Positions 35,500-47,873 of a stretch of 60,000 nucleotides of DNA are shown here, in pieces. Position 1 is the first letter of the stretch. Every line of letters begins with the position of its first letter. The translations under genes were made by a program, and so were the position numbers. The notes under the pieces are model-generated. The model did not search any database. It had not been told where the DNA came from and was given only the letters and a program-made list of their open reading frames with translations. Source of the DNA: Antedon mediterranea (Eukaryota > Echinodermata > Crinoidea > Comatulida > Antedonidae); the NCBI RefSeq assembly GCF_964355755.1, contig NC_092670.1:12959201-13019200 (forward strand). The letters are read 5' to 3'.

Positions 35500-35700
35500 G
35501 TCTTTTCCACTGCTGAAAACCAACATTAAATCCAATAATCTTTTCAATTTCCACTTAAAACTAAGATTAAATTCAACCATCTTTCCCATTTCCACTTAAA
35601 ACCAACATTAAATCCAACAATCTTTGCCATTTCCACTTAAAACCAAAATTAAATCCAATCATCTTTACATTTCCACTGAAAACCAGCATTAATCGTCATC
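35500..35700. repeat. ~47-bp tandem repeat, about 4 units
   Basis: Units contain CATTTCCACTTAAAACCAAC and ATTAAATCCAA. A short TCATCA microsatellite follows at 35712-35730. Confidence 0.85.
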
Positions 35701-36109
35701 GTGGTTATATTCATCATCATCATCATCATTCTCTTTTTGGAGTCATAATTGTCGTGATCAACCTAAACACAATCATTATTACCAAACACTGTACAACAAT
35801 ATATAACAAAGAAATTACTTTTATTACAAGAATTCTTTATTACATTTTCTTTGTTTAATCTATGGAAAAGATAATTTGTTTTTAAATAATAATAAAGTTA
35901 TCCATCCATAATTTATAATTTTATACAAGAGCATATCGAATGAAATAAACTATTTTTGTTAGTGATGAAACAAAACGTTTATTAGTCGTTAGTAATATTA
36001 TGAGAATGTTATGTTAGTTGTTAATAAAATAATAATTACTGTTAGATAATATATTTCCTCCTGATGAATCAAAATTGTATATGGTATTCATTATATGTTA
36101 TCATCTTTC

Positions 36110-36490
36110 ACAAACATTGTCATCTTTAAAAAATGTCGTCATCCCTAACCAATGTCGTCATCCTTAACCAATTTTATCATCTTTAACCATTTTCGTCAGC
36201 TTTACTCTATGCTGCCATCTTTGACCAATATCGTAATCTTTGACCAACATCTTCATCTTTAATCAATATCGTTATTCTTGACCAATATCGTTATTCTTGA
36301 CCAATATCGTTACCTTTACCAATATCGTTATCTTTGACCAATTTCGTCATCTTTAACCAATTTTGCCAACTTTACTCAATATTGTTGTCTTTGACCAATG
36401 TTGTCATCTTTAAGCAATGTCGTCATTTTTCATCCGTGTCGTCATCTTTCACAAATATCCTCATTTTTAACCAATTTCGTCATGTTTATT
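36110..36490. repeat. Degenerate 18-bp minisatellite joined to the last exon of gene C
   Basis: About 20 units of the type CTTTGACCAATATCGTCAT, increasingly diverged. On the minus strand a unit reads AAAGATGACGAAATTGGTTA, which matches the terminal codons of gene C (K-H-D-E-I-G-stop). Confidence 0.85.
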
Positions 36491-39400
36491 GTCAAAAACC
36501 TCTTCATCTTCCGATCCCGAATCGTTGTGGGAGAATTCAGCCGTAGAACGCTTGTCGCAAAGTGACAATGATTCTAAATGAATATAAAGGAAACATAATA
36601 CTGTAGTAACACTCAATAAACACATTAGTTAGCGATATTTGTTTGTATGTATTGATGACGACGAAACAGGGACACTTCTTTTAGAATTTCTAAAAAGTTC
36701 ACAATACCTTCAATTTCTTCTTTGACTACACTTGATGCTTGTAAGATGTCCGCGTCTTCTAGAAATTTCTGAAGTGGTGTGAGCAATTCAAGTGTGTTCC
36801 CACAAGTGTCGTTGATGGCCGTGTAAAGATTAATGGCAAACGATTTGAAGTATGGTAATGTTCTGAAATGGTTTGCCTGTGCTTCACTGAAGTCGAAAGC
36901 AAGCCTACAGAACTGAACCCAATGCTCACATTGTCCAAACTCTGTTATCATATTGAAACGATATTTGGAAAGTAGAGCAGAGAATGTACGCAAGTCTTTC
37001 TGCCAATGAAGCGTACCAGAAAGCTGTAAATACAAAGCGGTTATAATAGTGTTTTTTTTTTAAACTCAAAGTGTCGTGTCTATTAATCTAGGATAAACTG
37101 GGCAAACGGAACATACTGTATCTTTGTCCATGGATAAACGAAAGGAAATTTGGTACCTTGGACCGTTCCTATTTTAAGACTATTAAAGTATTCTGTTCTC
37201 TCGTTATGAAGAAATGAGTTACTCCATCACCGCTGTATGGTGTGCATATTTACACATAAATGAAACAGTAACAGTACTGTATGCGGGCTAAATAATGCAA
37301 CAAAACCTACCGCGTGTGAATCTTTAAGTGTTATATTTAATTCAAAACTGTCTTCCTTAAGTTCTTGCCGGCACTTGATAGAAGCATTTCTGTACACGGT
37401 ACTAGGGACTTTGAAAGACAACTTTGTAAACGTTTGGTGACCACAGATTATGTTCCCAATATGAATTCTCTAAAAAAAACAACATTTAAAAATTCCAATA
37501 CTATCATCGAAAGTGGAAGATGGACATCGTCAAAGGTCGAACTTAATATTTGGTAAATTTTTTATTAGGCCTATTATTTTTTAACAATGAATGGCACCCA
37601 ACTTGATTATTTCTGTCTCCTAATCTTCTCACCTAGGCTGCTCATGTATTTATGTATTAGCCCTTCTGTTTTTATTCCGTCTGCTATTTGTTTTAGGCCC
37701 TTTACAATTGCTATTGGACATACAATTACTTAGAGCAATGCTTACCTCTTCTATGCCAAACACATTCATTATCAGAAACTCTCCTCCAAGCTGATTTAGC
37801 AGGATAGTTTTCTCGGTACATTCCTGAAGTTTAAAAATTTAACATTTGTATTAAAGTTGTGCTGTAAACATTGTTCAATTAAAATTTAGTAAGCAACTTA
37901 TGGAATTTTTCTTCATTTCATACGCGAAACTGAACACGAGCACGTAATTATCTGGTATCTGTACAATTACGTCAGATTAGAGCAAATCTTAATCAATTAG
38001 TACTCAGACGCAGGCACTACAAATTATCATCATACATTAATTTTGTTTCTTCTAAAAAAGAAATAGGTAGCTTTCTATTTGCAACGACCAACGACCAAAG
38101 TTCATGTTAATTAATTGTGCGCATGCGGAGATATTGGGACGTGACGTGTCCTCGACGCAGGCGATGACCTGACTTAGTTTGGTCGTCGGTCGTCGAAAAT
38201 CGCAAATCGAAAACTCCAACTTACATCAGCATTTTTAGAATCGTCTGTGTCCGCTTTCTTAACGGTGATTGACAGTTCATCACTCTTTACGTTCTCAATA
38301 ACTGCCCCCATTTTCACTGTCATGAAATGTTTGATTGGAACGTCATAAGGCCCGTCTGAATCCGAAATATTTTTACGCTTAGGACTTCCATTCAGTTTGA
38401 AATCCATTACGTGATTTAATATCTGTAATGTGTGAATCCATCTTGTTTCCTGTTTTATCGAAATACTTTTCGACTTTAAAGGCTCCCAACTTGTATCGTT
38501 GGATCGTCTGACTTTTGGCTCATACGTCCACTCACTGCCATCAACCATATACAAATCAATTGTTAGAAAAATAGATTGTTGAAGTTCAGTCACTGGTCCA
38601 ACTACAATAACTGGACTAACCTGGTACTGTATACACACACCCCCAACTTGTCTGGTGTCATCCGGGTCTTTGTTGACACGGTAGATGAACAAAACCGTAG
38701 GCTTCTGCAGCGCTCCATTTGGTATCGTCAAGTGCGCTCCATTTACTGTCAAAATTCCCCCGTCTTCCTTAAATATACCAGCAGAGAAATGTCCCTGCTT
38801 AAAATTGCTGTCGAATGGATTGGATGTATCGTGGTAAATATGAGACAGAAATGCTTCGTAGCGTGAAGCAAGACCTTTGAAATTGGTTTCAATGTTTGTT
38901 GGAATATTTGAATTTGAAAGATCGTCACGTGGTGGCAGTGGAAGCGGAACCTAAAAATAGAAAGATGGAAAAAATATTACAAATAGGGCAACAGATGCCA
39001 CTCAAGATTTCAAGGTCTACATTTTTATTCAGCTCTATGAAACAAAAAAGTACAAATGGAGAAAAACCAATTACCTTTGGAATCATGAATGCATAATCAT
39101 CTTCCGGCGTTATCAATTCTTTACTTTCTAGGATAGATTCAGGTACGATTATAGCTGGAGCAGGTTTTGTTCGTTTTTTAGGCATAGGGGCAGGTGGTCG
39201 CTTTTTCTTCTTAATTTCACTAATCGTTGCATACAGAGAGTTATTACATTCTGTGTTTCCTGTGACCCTATCTAATTCATCATTCTTTGTTCCGTCAGGT
39301 GTTTCAGTTGTGTTGTCTTTAGATAGTGTCTTACTTTTCTTATCAGGTTGCAGTACGCTTTTATTTTGATCCTGTTTAGGGGTCTTTTTTTGTCTGTGTT

Positions 39401-39863
39401 CGACCTGATCTTTTTGTGGATTTTGAGATATTTCGTGAGAGAGATTTGTGTTTACAGGCTTCAGTTGTATCTGCTTTATAGTATTAACGTTTTCATTCGT
39501 GGTGATAACTTGCTTTGTTGCATTCTCATCTCTTGGTGTCACTTTTCTCAGCCGGTTTTTTCCAGCGACAAAGTCAACGTTAGAAGACATCATCATCATA
39601 GCATTTTTGGTTAAAGACGGATTGATTCGCTTGATCATATAATCCCTTTTCACATTAACATCTTCGGTGTTTGGAAATACTTTGCCCTCTTCGTCTCCAA
39701 TGACTCTTGCATCTACAATACGAATATCTGAAACTTTTCTCTCTGAAGGACGTCTCAGAAGTGGCTTAGGTTGATGAGGAACCTCCGCCTCCTCGGACTC
39801 CTCGGTCGTCGCCTTATTCGCTTCCTCAGGAATATCATCCATAATGTCTTCTCCCTGCTCCAT
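36467..39863 (-). CDS. Gene C: ZU5-UPA-death domain protein (UNC5CL-like), about 724 aa
   Basis: Six exons: 39863-39075, 38950-38225, 37823-37746, 37469-37311, 37023-36708 and 36573-36467 (stop), the same structure as gene D. The N-terminal 263 residues are charged, with RDYMIKR, SLYATI (an ITIM-like S-x-Y-x-x-I), DDYAFM and a proline-rich KRPPAPMPKKRTKP. ZU5 begins about residue 335 (EDGGILTVNGAHLTIPNGAL). UPA continues through exons 3-4 (LLNQLGGEFLIMNVFG). The death domain lies in exon 5 (HWVQFCRLAFDF; LEDADILQA). The protein is predicted cytosolic. A block of exon 2 is almost identical to gene D while flanks have diverged. ATG follows a CACCTTGCAG acceptor by about 20 bases, again implying a 5'-UTR intron. 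Confidence 0.85.
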
Positions 39864-40830
39864 ATGTAATCACTGTATACAGCTGCAAGGTGATGACAAT
39901 TTTCTATTTAGAAAGATAAGGTTATAGCTACAATTTGGAAGGTTAAGTGATTTGACTGTCTGCGTTCGTAAGAGATCCCGATCGGTCGTCGATAGTTCAT
40001 ATTTTCGGATTCATTACTTATAATTAAAAGATAATCCTTCAAAACACACCCTGGGTATAAATAGTTGTTTGGAGTATAATGAGACAAAGAACTGATGGTT
40101 CTGAACTGTGTCGAGTGGGATCTATATAGGAAAATATAACAGAGTTCTTAGAGTGACAAAATAAACTTATCGACAAAGGTTTAGACAAAATTAATAAGAC
40201 AACCAGTTTACGATTTGAACCGTGTGGCAGACTATACATATGAATCATATAAGTATGATATAATTTATTGCCGCGTCAAAAAAACATGGCGACACCACAG
40301 TTTTATGTATAATTATATAATTTGCCGGAAGTAAGAAAAAATCATCATTCCGGTATACGTTTTACCGTAACAATATGCCTAATGCTCTAAAACAGAAATA
40401 ATAATAATAATAATAATAATAAAAATACTGTTAATTTCTATAGTAGTTAGAAGCTAAAATTTTACCTTAATGATCGTCATAAACCATTTCCAAAAAAAAT
40501 AGTGATTGTCGCTATATTTGCCAACAGTGTATTTTATTTCCACTGTCGTATGTGTTTAGTATTTGGTTAACTTTTTTCTTTATCTCACACAATGATATCT
40601 ATTCTATATACACGGAAGTCAGTTGAAAACGTTCCTACACAATGCATTTTAACAAGTTGAAGAGCTTATCTTTAACAATAACTGGTGATATGTATAAAAG
40701 TTTCTTGCCCAGAGGTATAGCAGCTCTTTTGTTATGTCTCTCGGTGTGTTTTGTACTGACTGATCTAGCCTAAATTCCCCAGACAAGTGTAATATTCTTT
40801 TTATAGACTCTTTTTTACAAACTTTAGAAA
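39864..40830 (-). promoter_or_regulatory. Gene C leader and TATA promoter region
   Basis: A TATAAAAA box on the minus strand (40805-40798) lies in a stretch (about 40612-40830) that aligns with 35180-35390 upstream of gene D, including ACACGGAA, ATAAAAG and TTTTGTACT words. Transcription would start near 40770. An (AAT)n microsatellite at 40396-40423 lies in the presumed leader intron. Confidence 0.5.
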
Positions 40831-41471
40831 CTAATAAATAACGTTTGAAAGAAATTGTATCCATTAGCGTTATTTCCCATAAGTTCCTAATATTTCTATA
40901 GGTCTATCCACGACTCAGTTTCTCGACGTTTGTATATACTTCGATCATCTCCAGGAGTGACGTTGTGCTCCACGAACTTTAGGCCTATATATAATATAAA
41001 CCATAATAACTTGCATTCAGCTATCGTTAAAGATTATACGTATTTGTGCCAACTCGCACTACTATAGTTTTTACTATTTAAACTTTCTATATACAAATAC
41101 ACCAAACCAATTCGCTTCTTGACATCTTTTTATATAGTATTTTGTCTTTGTATTGTCAACATTATTCTCCTGCAGTTACTGCATTATTGGTCATCACACT
41201 ATTATATCGACTATCGAATCAAACTCAAATCATGTTAAAGCAGTAAAATGTAGTTACCACAGTAAAAATAATTTTGACAAGATCACTATTTGCTTCGATA
41301 AATAAAAAAAGTGAAATACTAATTAGTTAGTAGTAACATGGCACGTTGTGCGATAATCACCGAGCTGGTAGTGGCTCTGATGGATTAACGTTCCGTTTAT
41401 AACAAATGCTTTTCTTTGGTTTTAAACTAATCCCATACGTTATGCAATCTTTAGTAAATTGTTTACAATTC
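40831..41471. other. Intergenic sequence upstream of gene C
   Basis: No gene, repeat unit or transposon end recognised. Confidence 0.5.
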
Positions 41472-43059
41472 TTAATAGGTGATCATTTAGAATAAAATGA
41501 TCACCTATTGTTATTGTATTAAATCTTTATTATTCTTCTTCTTCTTTCTTTACACTTTTTGTTTAACAAATATCTCAAAAAGTTGAATGTCAATGATTAC
41601 CAAAATTTCACAATGTCTTTCAAATACTGTAACTTAGTCCTAATAAGCTTTTCAGCGTGATCACTCATCCGTGACAACACGTATACGCCATTTTGTGAAA
41701 TCACATATCAATCATATCTCCATAATTCATTATCACATATTAATAAAATTCACTACACGTAAACTTCAGGTCAAGGTAAAAAATATTAGCAAATAAAAAC
41801 TTGTACGTTTCAAGGTCATGCGCGTGAAATCGCGCGTTAAAAATTTAAAAAGCTCAAAATTAAGTTTTGATCAATTTAGAGCATGAATTAGGCAATTTGC
41901 ATGTTTCAAAAAATTACTGCGCAAAAACACGTTTTTGCGTACGCGATTCTTAGAAGGCGTAAAAAATAAAATTTGATGTATAAATCACATTCTACTCACA
42001 ATTCTTTGTACATTCACCGATCTTGAGTCCATTCCGACTTAAAATAACGGTATACGAGCACGTTAAAAATGACGAAATGCGCACATAAATTTCACAAAAG
42101 TTCTGAAAATGGTGAAAAATATGTCTTTTTTAAAATGAAAATAACTCTTCAGAATGCACGATGACCCCTAAGTTTTTTAACTTATTCGGGAAGCCATTGA
42201 GTTTTAGATATAAATGTATATACACATTAAACGTACAAAATGGTATTACGTCATCAAATGGCCACTTGAATTTAACAATTAGGATTTTTTTCCGTTTTGT
42301 GTAAGTTATCACATTCAATAGAGCGCATCTCCGCTATTTGAGCTCGATTTTTGCACAAATTTCAGTGTGTGCTTGCTTAATTATTTATCTTTCTCATAAG
42401 TTGTCAGTGTTTTCATTTTGATGACGTCATCAAGCGTAAAAATTTGAATAACGTAGGTCGTGTAATTTCACCTTCGCCGTAAATTTGAATATCTTACAGC
42501 TCTTCAGAATTGAAGGTTACCTTGATGATTATAATTTATTATGAAAGCTGATGAAATTTAGATATGAATTCATATAAAAACCAAGCCTATCGGATGTTGT
42601 GACGTTAACATATGGCCAGATGAAGTTAAAAAGTAGTTTTTTCATCTTTTTCGTCAAAGTTATACACATTTCAAAGAGCGCGCACAGCGCTTCTACGTGC
42701 CAGATTCTCTTCCAATTCTTATATTTATTTGCTCAATTCATTATCTTTTGAAATTGTCATCTTTGAGTTTATTTTGATAATTCCATCATACCAAAAAATT
42801 AGAACATGATGTGTGTCCCGTAATTTCACCTATGCTACACTGTATATAGATATACAGTATATACTGTACATATTGTATGGCATATAATACTAATAGGCAC
42901 AACTCAGCACTATAAGCGTATGCATCATGTCATAGGATGGCGTACATCAACTTTTTACGATCGTATGTTAACGTACATGCATGTTTAAAAAGTGTTAATT
43001 TCATTAAAATGATAAAAATGATCACCTATAATTCGTCAAAGTGACGAATTAAATTCTAG
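41472..43059 (+). mobile_element. Non-autonomous Helitron/Helentron-like element
   Basis: The right end has an AATTCGTCA-AAG-TGACGAATT hairpin (43030-43050), five bases, then CTAG at 43056-43059 followed by T, as expected of a Helitron 3' end. The left end carries a palindrome (ATAGGTGATCATTT/AAATGATCACCTAT, 41475-41510), half of which recurs beside the right hairpin (AAATGATCACCTAT). The interior is AT-rich with no coding capacity. The exact 5' base is uncertain. Confidence 0.55.
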
Positions 43060-43398
43060 TTACATGTGTTGTTGTTAATATGCTTTTGACTCATTGTCTG
43101 GATATGAATAATCATGCTTTCCCAATTCTCAGTATTATAACCTTGGCGCTATCGTCATCGTAATAATAGCTGGAAGCTTTCGGTTATTAACAATCAGGAT
43201 ATATAACCTTTGTGTTGTGAAGTTTGTCAACCCTATAGACGAACAGATCGCCCAGACAGTTAGTCCAGTCAATCTAGCAAATAAAAGGGGGTGACCCACC
43301 ACTAATTGCAAAAGAATTTATTTCACTGCAGTGCATTTCAGCATGGCTCCCTAATCAACATACTAAAAGTCCCCAAAAATCTAAGCATGGGAAATTTG

Positions 43399-43760
43399 CT
43401 AATTTGCATAATATGCAAATTAGCTTCCGCCATTAGAAAAAAATCAAAATATTGCCATAACTTTGGATTGGACTGTCCAATTGAAACAAATTAAGTGTTC
43501 AAAGGTATGTTGTCATGGTCAGTGAACAAGATAAACATACTTTTAAATTAATTATTTGATTCTAATTTGCATAATATGCAAATTAGTTATTGAAATTGTG
43601 TAAAACAGATCAGAATTATGCTAAAACTTTAGTTTGGATGGTCTGATTTAAACAATTAAATCTTCAGAAGTATTAATGACCAATTACCATGATAGCCATA
43701 CTTTTATTTCAATTCAGTATAATGCATATAATTTACATAATATGCAAATTAGCTCATAAA
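43399..43760 (+). repeat. Sub-terminal ~165-bp repeats with octamer palindromes
   Basis: The palindrome ATTTGCATAATATGCAAAT with flanking CTA/TAG occurs at 43399-43423 and 43562-43586, and a variant is at 43728-43752, spaced 163 and 166 bp. Related half sites lie near 47352 and 47565. A full inverted copy is at 47716-47740. Confidence 0.85.
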
Positions 43761-43938
43761 TAGAAGTACCTTTATTCTGGGTATAAACATTAGACTGGAA
43801 GCACCTAACTAAATAAGCAAGTACCGGTAAGGTTTTGGCAGAAAATATAAATGAACTAGAAGTCATATATCAGAAAGTCAGCAAAAGTATTCATAATATA
43901 TAAACAAGACAGTCATACCCTTAATCAAATTACAGTTT

Positions 43939-46920
43939 ATGAATATTTACAAAATATGCAAATTACCAATAGACTGGATACACAAATACACAACAAACAA
44001 GTGGGGTTTTCCTGAATACATGAACCATATAAAAAAGTCATCACATCTATGTGTGAATATTGTACATCATGAATTTCAGGTTTTACCATACACTGCATCC
44101 AGATTGTTAGGAATCAGTTATATAAATCATTTTGGAACATTTCATAGAATGATGGGACTCATTGCCACTTTTACACCAGAAAAATGTCTACATAAACCTG
44201 TACCTAGAATGTCAGTTACAACATCATCAAAGTAGGCAGGATTAACATCAAAACTTTCAAATCCCAGCACACAGGACTTCAATCAATGGAAGTGTATGAT
44301 TCAACGTATCATGTTGATCTTCTGTGGGACGTGGTATTTGCTCTTCGCCCCAAAATGCCTGGGTGGTCAGGTCTAATGCAGGCCGTAAATCATGGTAATT
44401 ATCCTGGAAAATCATTGATGCGATTCCTGCTCATGATAGATTTAAATCCATCTGACATGTCATGTATCTTCTCCACACTCTCGTATGTTTGTGAACAAGC
44501 TAAGGCATACAATGTCACACTCGTTATTACATTTGATCAACCACTTTGGTGGAAAGCCATGATGATCATCGAATCAGAGCCAGATTGCAGTTATCTGAAG
44601 TCTATTGTCCTGAGACTAGAGGGCTTACATATGGAAATGAGCTTCTTGGGCTGCATTGGTTATATTATGGCAGGAAGTGGTCTACAAGTGATCCTTGAAG
44701 TAGCATATGCAGGAAATGCCGTCAAGCATATGCTGAGTGGAAAAGCAATCTCCAGAGCAGTCCGAGGACATCTCTTGGTTGATGCTGCCTTACATACCAT
44801 ATTACTAGCTAATGCTTCCTATATCCCCTTTTCAACCTGATCAACTACAACACAATCGAGACACGGAAACAACCTGTGAGAACGATCAAACAACAGAACA
44901 TTTAGAAGAAATGGAAATAGAAGTTGATGCTGACATTATTCCAAACACACGGCCAGATCAAGATTTGCTCGAAGCCAGTAAGATTTTGGATAATCTAATA
45001 AATGATCCCGACGCTCATATTGACCTTTCCTCTTCAGATGTCCTTACAAGAATTACTCATAGATTGAAAGACGAGCGGAACTTACTTAGTGATAAAAGGA
45101 CTGCCCAACTCTGGTTGCAATATTTGGACATGGTTGCTGTTTTTAAAAAATTCATAAAAGCTGAACGTGGGAATTGGACTTTACATCTTTCAGCAGTAAA
45201 GGATATGTTACCTTTTTCTGCTGCGGCTGGGCATAACCTGTACACAAAATCTGCGTATCTGTACTTGCAAAAAATGTACCAACTCGAAAAGACTCACCCC
45301 AATGTCTACACCAACTTCATAAATGGTTTTCATGTGATTAGAAGAAGTGATCGGTACTGGGCAGGACTATCTACCGATCTTATTATTGAGCAAGTCCTAA
45401 TGAGAAGTGTCAAAACAAGTGGACGTGGTGGGTTAACGAGAGGTAGAGGCATGACAGAAGTTCATCGGTTGACCTGGGTACTGGGAATGCCTTCTTGTGC
45501 CGAGGTAAACTTTGCAATGCAAGAGCTCACCAGTGTTAACTACAACACTAGGGAGCAACACAAAGACACATCACAATCTCGTCAAAAAAGAGACACAGAA
45601 GATACTTAAAACTAATCGAAGCATTCAAGGAGTGGGATCCATTTGGTAGTGAGTCATCACTGCGTAGCATAGTAAGTGGTGTTGCTGCTACTGACAATGT
45701 AAATGTTGACCAGGCAAGGTATGTGGGCCAGCGTATACTTGAATCGATGGTTGGAAAGAACATTGATGAGTTCTCTTTCCAAAGGAAAAAAAACAAGCAG
45801 TCACACTTGGATCCAAAACAGCTGTTGTCATTTGCGGAGATCCAGTCCAAGTTGATCCACAATTACTCTTTCAGCGATTAAGTGTTATCGCAACACGTGA
45901 AGAGGTGGGAGATCCCGCAAATTTATTTAAATATGAATTTTGCAGTCATCCAACTACATTATTCGATAATGTTGGGCTTCCAAGGGAGGCAAATAAGGCG
46001 ACACTAGCCGATGCCCTTTGGGAGATTGTAAAACAGGATCAGACAGACCCCTCCCCCCTCCCTTAATGATCCACATTATGTGCTTGATTGTGGTGCCCTC
46101 TTGCAACGTTTATCATGGTCAAGAGGTCAAACATTTGACACTATTTGTCATAAATATGTATCATATGTGACAAGTCAGTATGGAATTCCAACTATTGTAT
46201 TTGATGGTTATGAAGATGGACCTGCAATCAAAGATGCTACACACTGCAGACGTACAGGCAGTTCCAAGGGACCAAATTTTTTGTTTACAGGAGAGACTTT
46301 GCTAATTAAGAAGAAAAATGAATTTCTGACCAACAAAGTAAACAAGCAACGATTTCTTCATTTGCTGAGTTTACATCTTGAAAAGGCAGGTTATACAACA
46401 ATTCATGCCAAAGGAGATGCAGATATCCTAATTGTCAAGACAGCAGTTGAGTCGGCAAGGGAGTTGGTGACGATCTGATTTGCTAATCCTGCTTTGCTAT
46501 TATGGAGATACAATTGAGAAGGACCTCTTTTATACCAGAAATAAAGACCAACACCAAAAAGCACAAGGTATGGAACATACAGAAAACAGTGATGATCTTG
46601 GGGAATAAATTATGTTCCAGACTTTTCTTTGTGCATGCTTTACTTGGATGCGACACAACGTCGAGAGTATTTGGTATAGATCGGAAATGTAGCACTGAAG
46701 CAAGTCCAGAACAGTGTTGATTTCCAGCAATTTTCTGACCTGGTTACTAAAGAGGGTGCGACAAAGAAAGATATAATTGCAGCAGGAGAAGACTCTCTGA
46801 TTCATCTCTATAAGGGCAAGTATGGTGAAAGTATATACGTTCTACGGTACAAGCGATTCTGTGAGAAGGTGGTAAAGAGTAGCACATGTGTTGAACCACA
46901 GACATTGCCTTTGTAATCTG
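43939..46920 (+). pseudogene. Transposon protein with PIN/XPG-like nuclease blocks, frameshifted
   Basis: Blocks in order: 43939-44235 (HLCVNIVHHEF); 44286-44826 (YNVTLVITFDQPLWWKA; EVAYAGNAVKHMLSGKAISR); 44812-45609 (WLQYLDMVAVFKKFIKAERG; LPFSAAAGHNLYTKSAYLYL; TSGRGGLTRGRGMTE); 46080-46478 (VFDGYEDGPAIKDATH; KGDADILIVKTAVESA); and about 46620-46680 (HALLGCDTTSRVFG). VFDG, GDADILIV and GCDTTS look like the acidic blocks of a FEN/XPG-type active site. Blocks sit in different frames with stops between, especially after 46478, so the copy is not functional. The function of the central domain is unknown to me. Confidence 0.65.
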
Positions 46921-47873
46921 CAGCTACACAATACCATAGTCTGCCAGTATATTTTCAGATATAAACATGGAAAGAAACTGCTGCACAAATGAAAGCAGAA
47001 GAATTGAGATGGAAGGTAACTAATGGACAACTGCTGCCACACACATCTCCAGGCTGCACCTGAAAAGTTGATCAAGATAAATCAGATGTAACTGCAAAAC
47101 TGGTTGCAGTACTAGCAGATGCACTTGTAAACTATATTCAATTAGTTGTACATGGATATGTGGGGTGTGCAAAGGTTCCAGTTGCACAAACTCTTCTTCA
47201 GTAGATATAGATGATCTCAGTGATAATGATTGATATGCTTTACAACATTTGAAATTCCAGAATCATAAAGTGCTTTATTTATTCCCGATTATTTTTAAAC
47301 AGGTAAAATCAAGAACAATATTACAGTTTAGATGATCCGAATTTGCCTAAATTATATGCAAATTTGATTTAAATTTTAAAATCAAGGTGGTTCTTTAGAC
47401 ATTGTTTTATTGAATCCAAATTTAAGATCCTCGTTGCGTGATTACTGTATGAAGGAGCTAATTACAAATTATACATAATCCTATTAATGTTATTAATATG
47501 CATATTTTCATTTCGAAAATTCACTATTAAAACAAAAATACGACATTTGGAATGTTAATTTTGAATAATATGCAAATTTATTCTAATTTATTCCTAACGC
47601 GTGTTTAATCTTTCTATTGACCATGAAAATGTGAGTTTTACTGCTTAGTTTGATTGAATTGCAGCATTTTATGCACATTTATAAAGAAAATAGATTAATT
47701 CATAATGAAAAAAGGCTAATTTGCATATTATGCAAATTAGACAAATTTCCCATGTTGGGATTTTGGGGGACTTTTAGTATAGTGTTTAGGGGACCATACT
47801 AAAATGTATTGTAGTAAAAAAAATTCTTTTGCAATTAGTGGTGGGTGAAGGTACTATTTTGACTGGACTAAGT

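Larger units (their letters stand above)
43261..47870 (+). mobile_element. Second Academ-like DNA transposon
   Basis: Length is 4,610 bp. Ends TAGTCCAGTCAA...TTGACTGGACTA form inverted repeats of about 165 bp (43261-43425 and 47706-47870). AGT flanks both sides (43258-43260 and 47871-47873), a 3-bp target duplication. The internal plus-strand protein belongs to the same family as the one at 9756-12179. Sub-terminal ~165-bp tandem units carry ATTTGCAT/ATGCAAAT palindromes. Confidence 0.75.
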
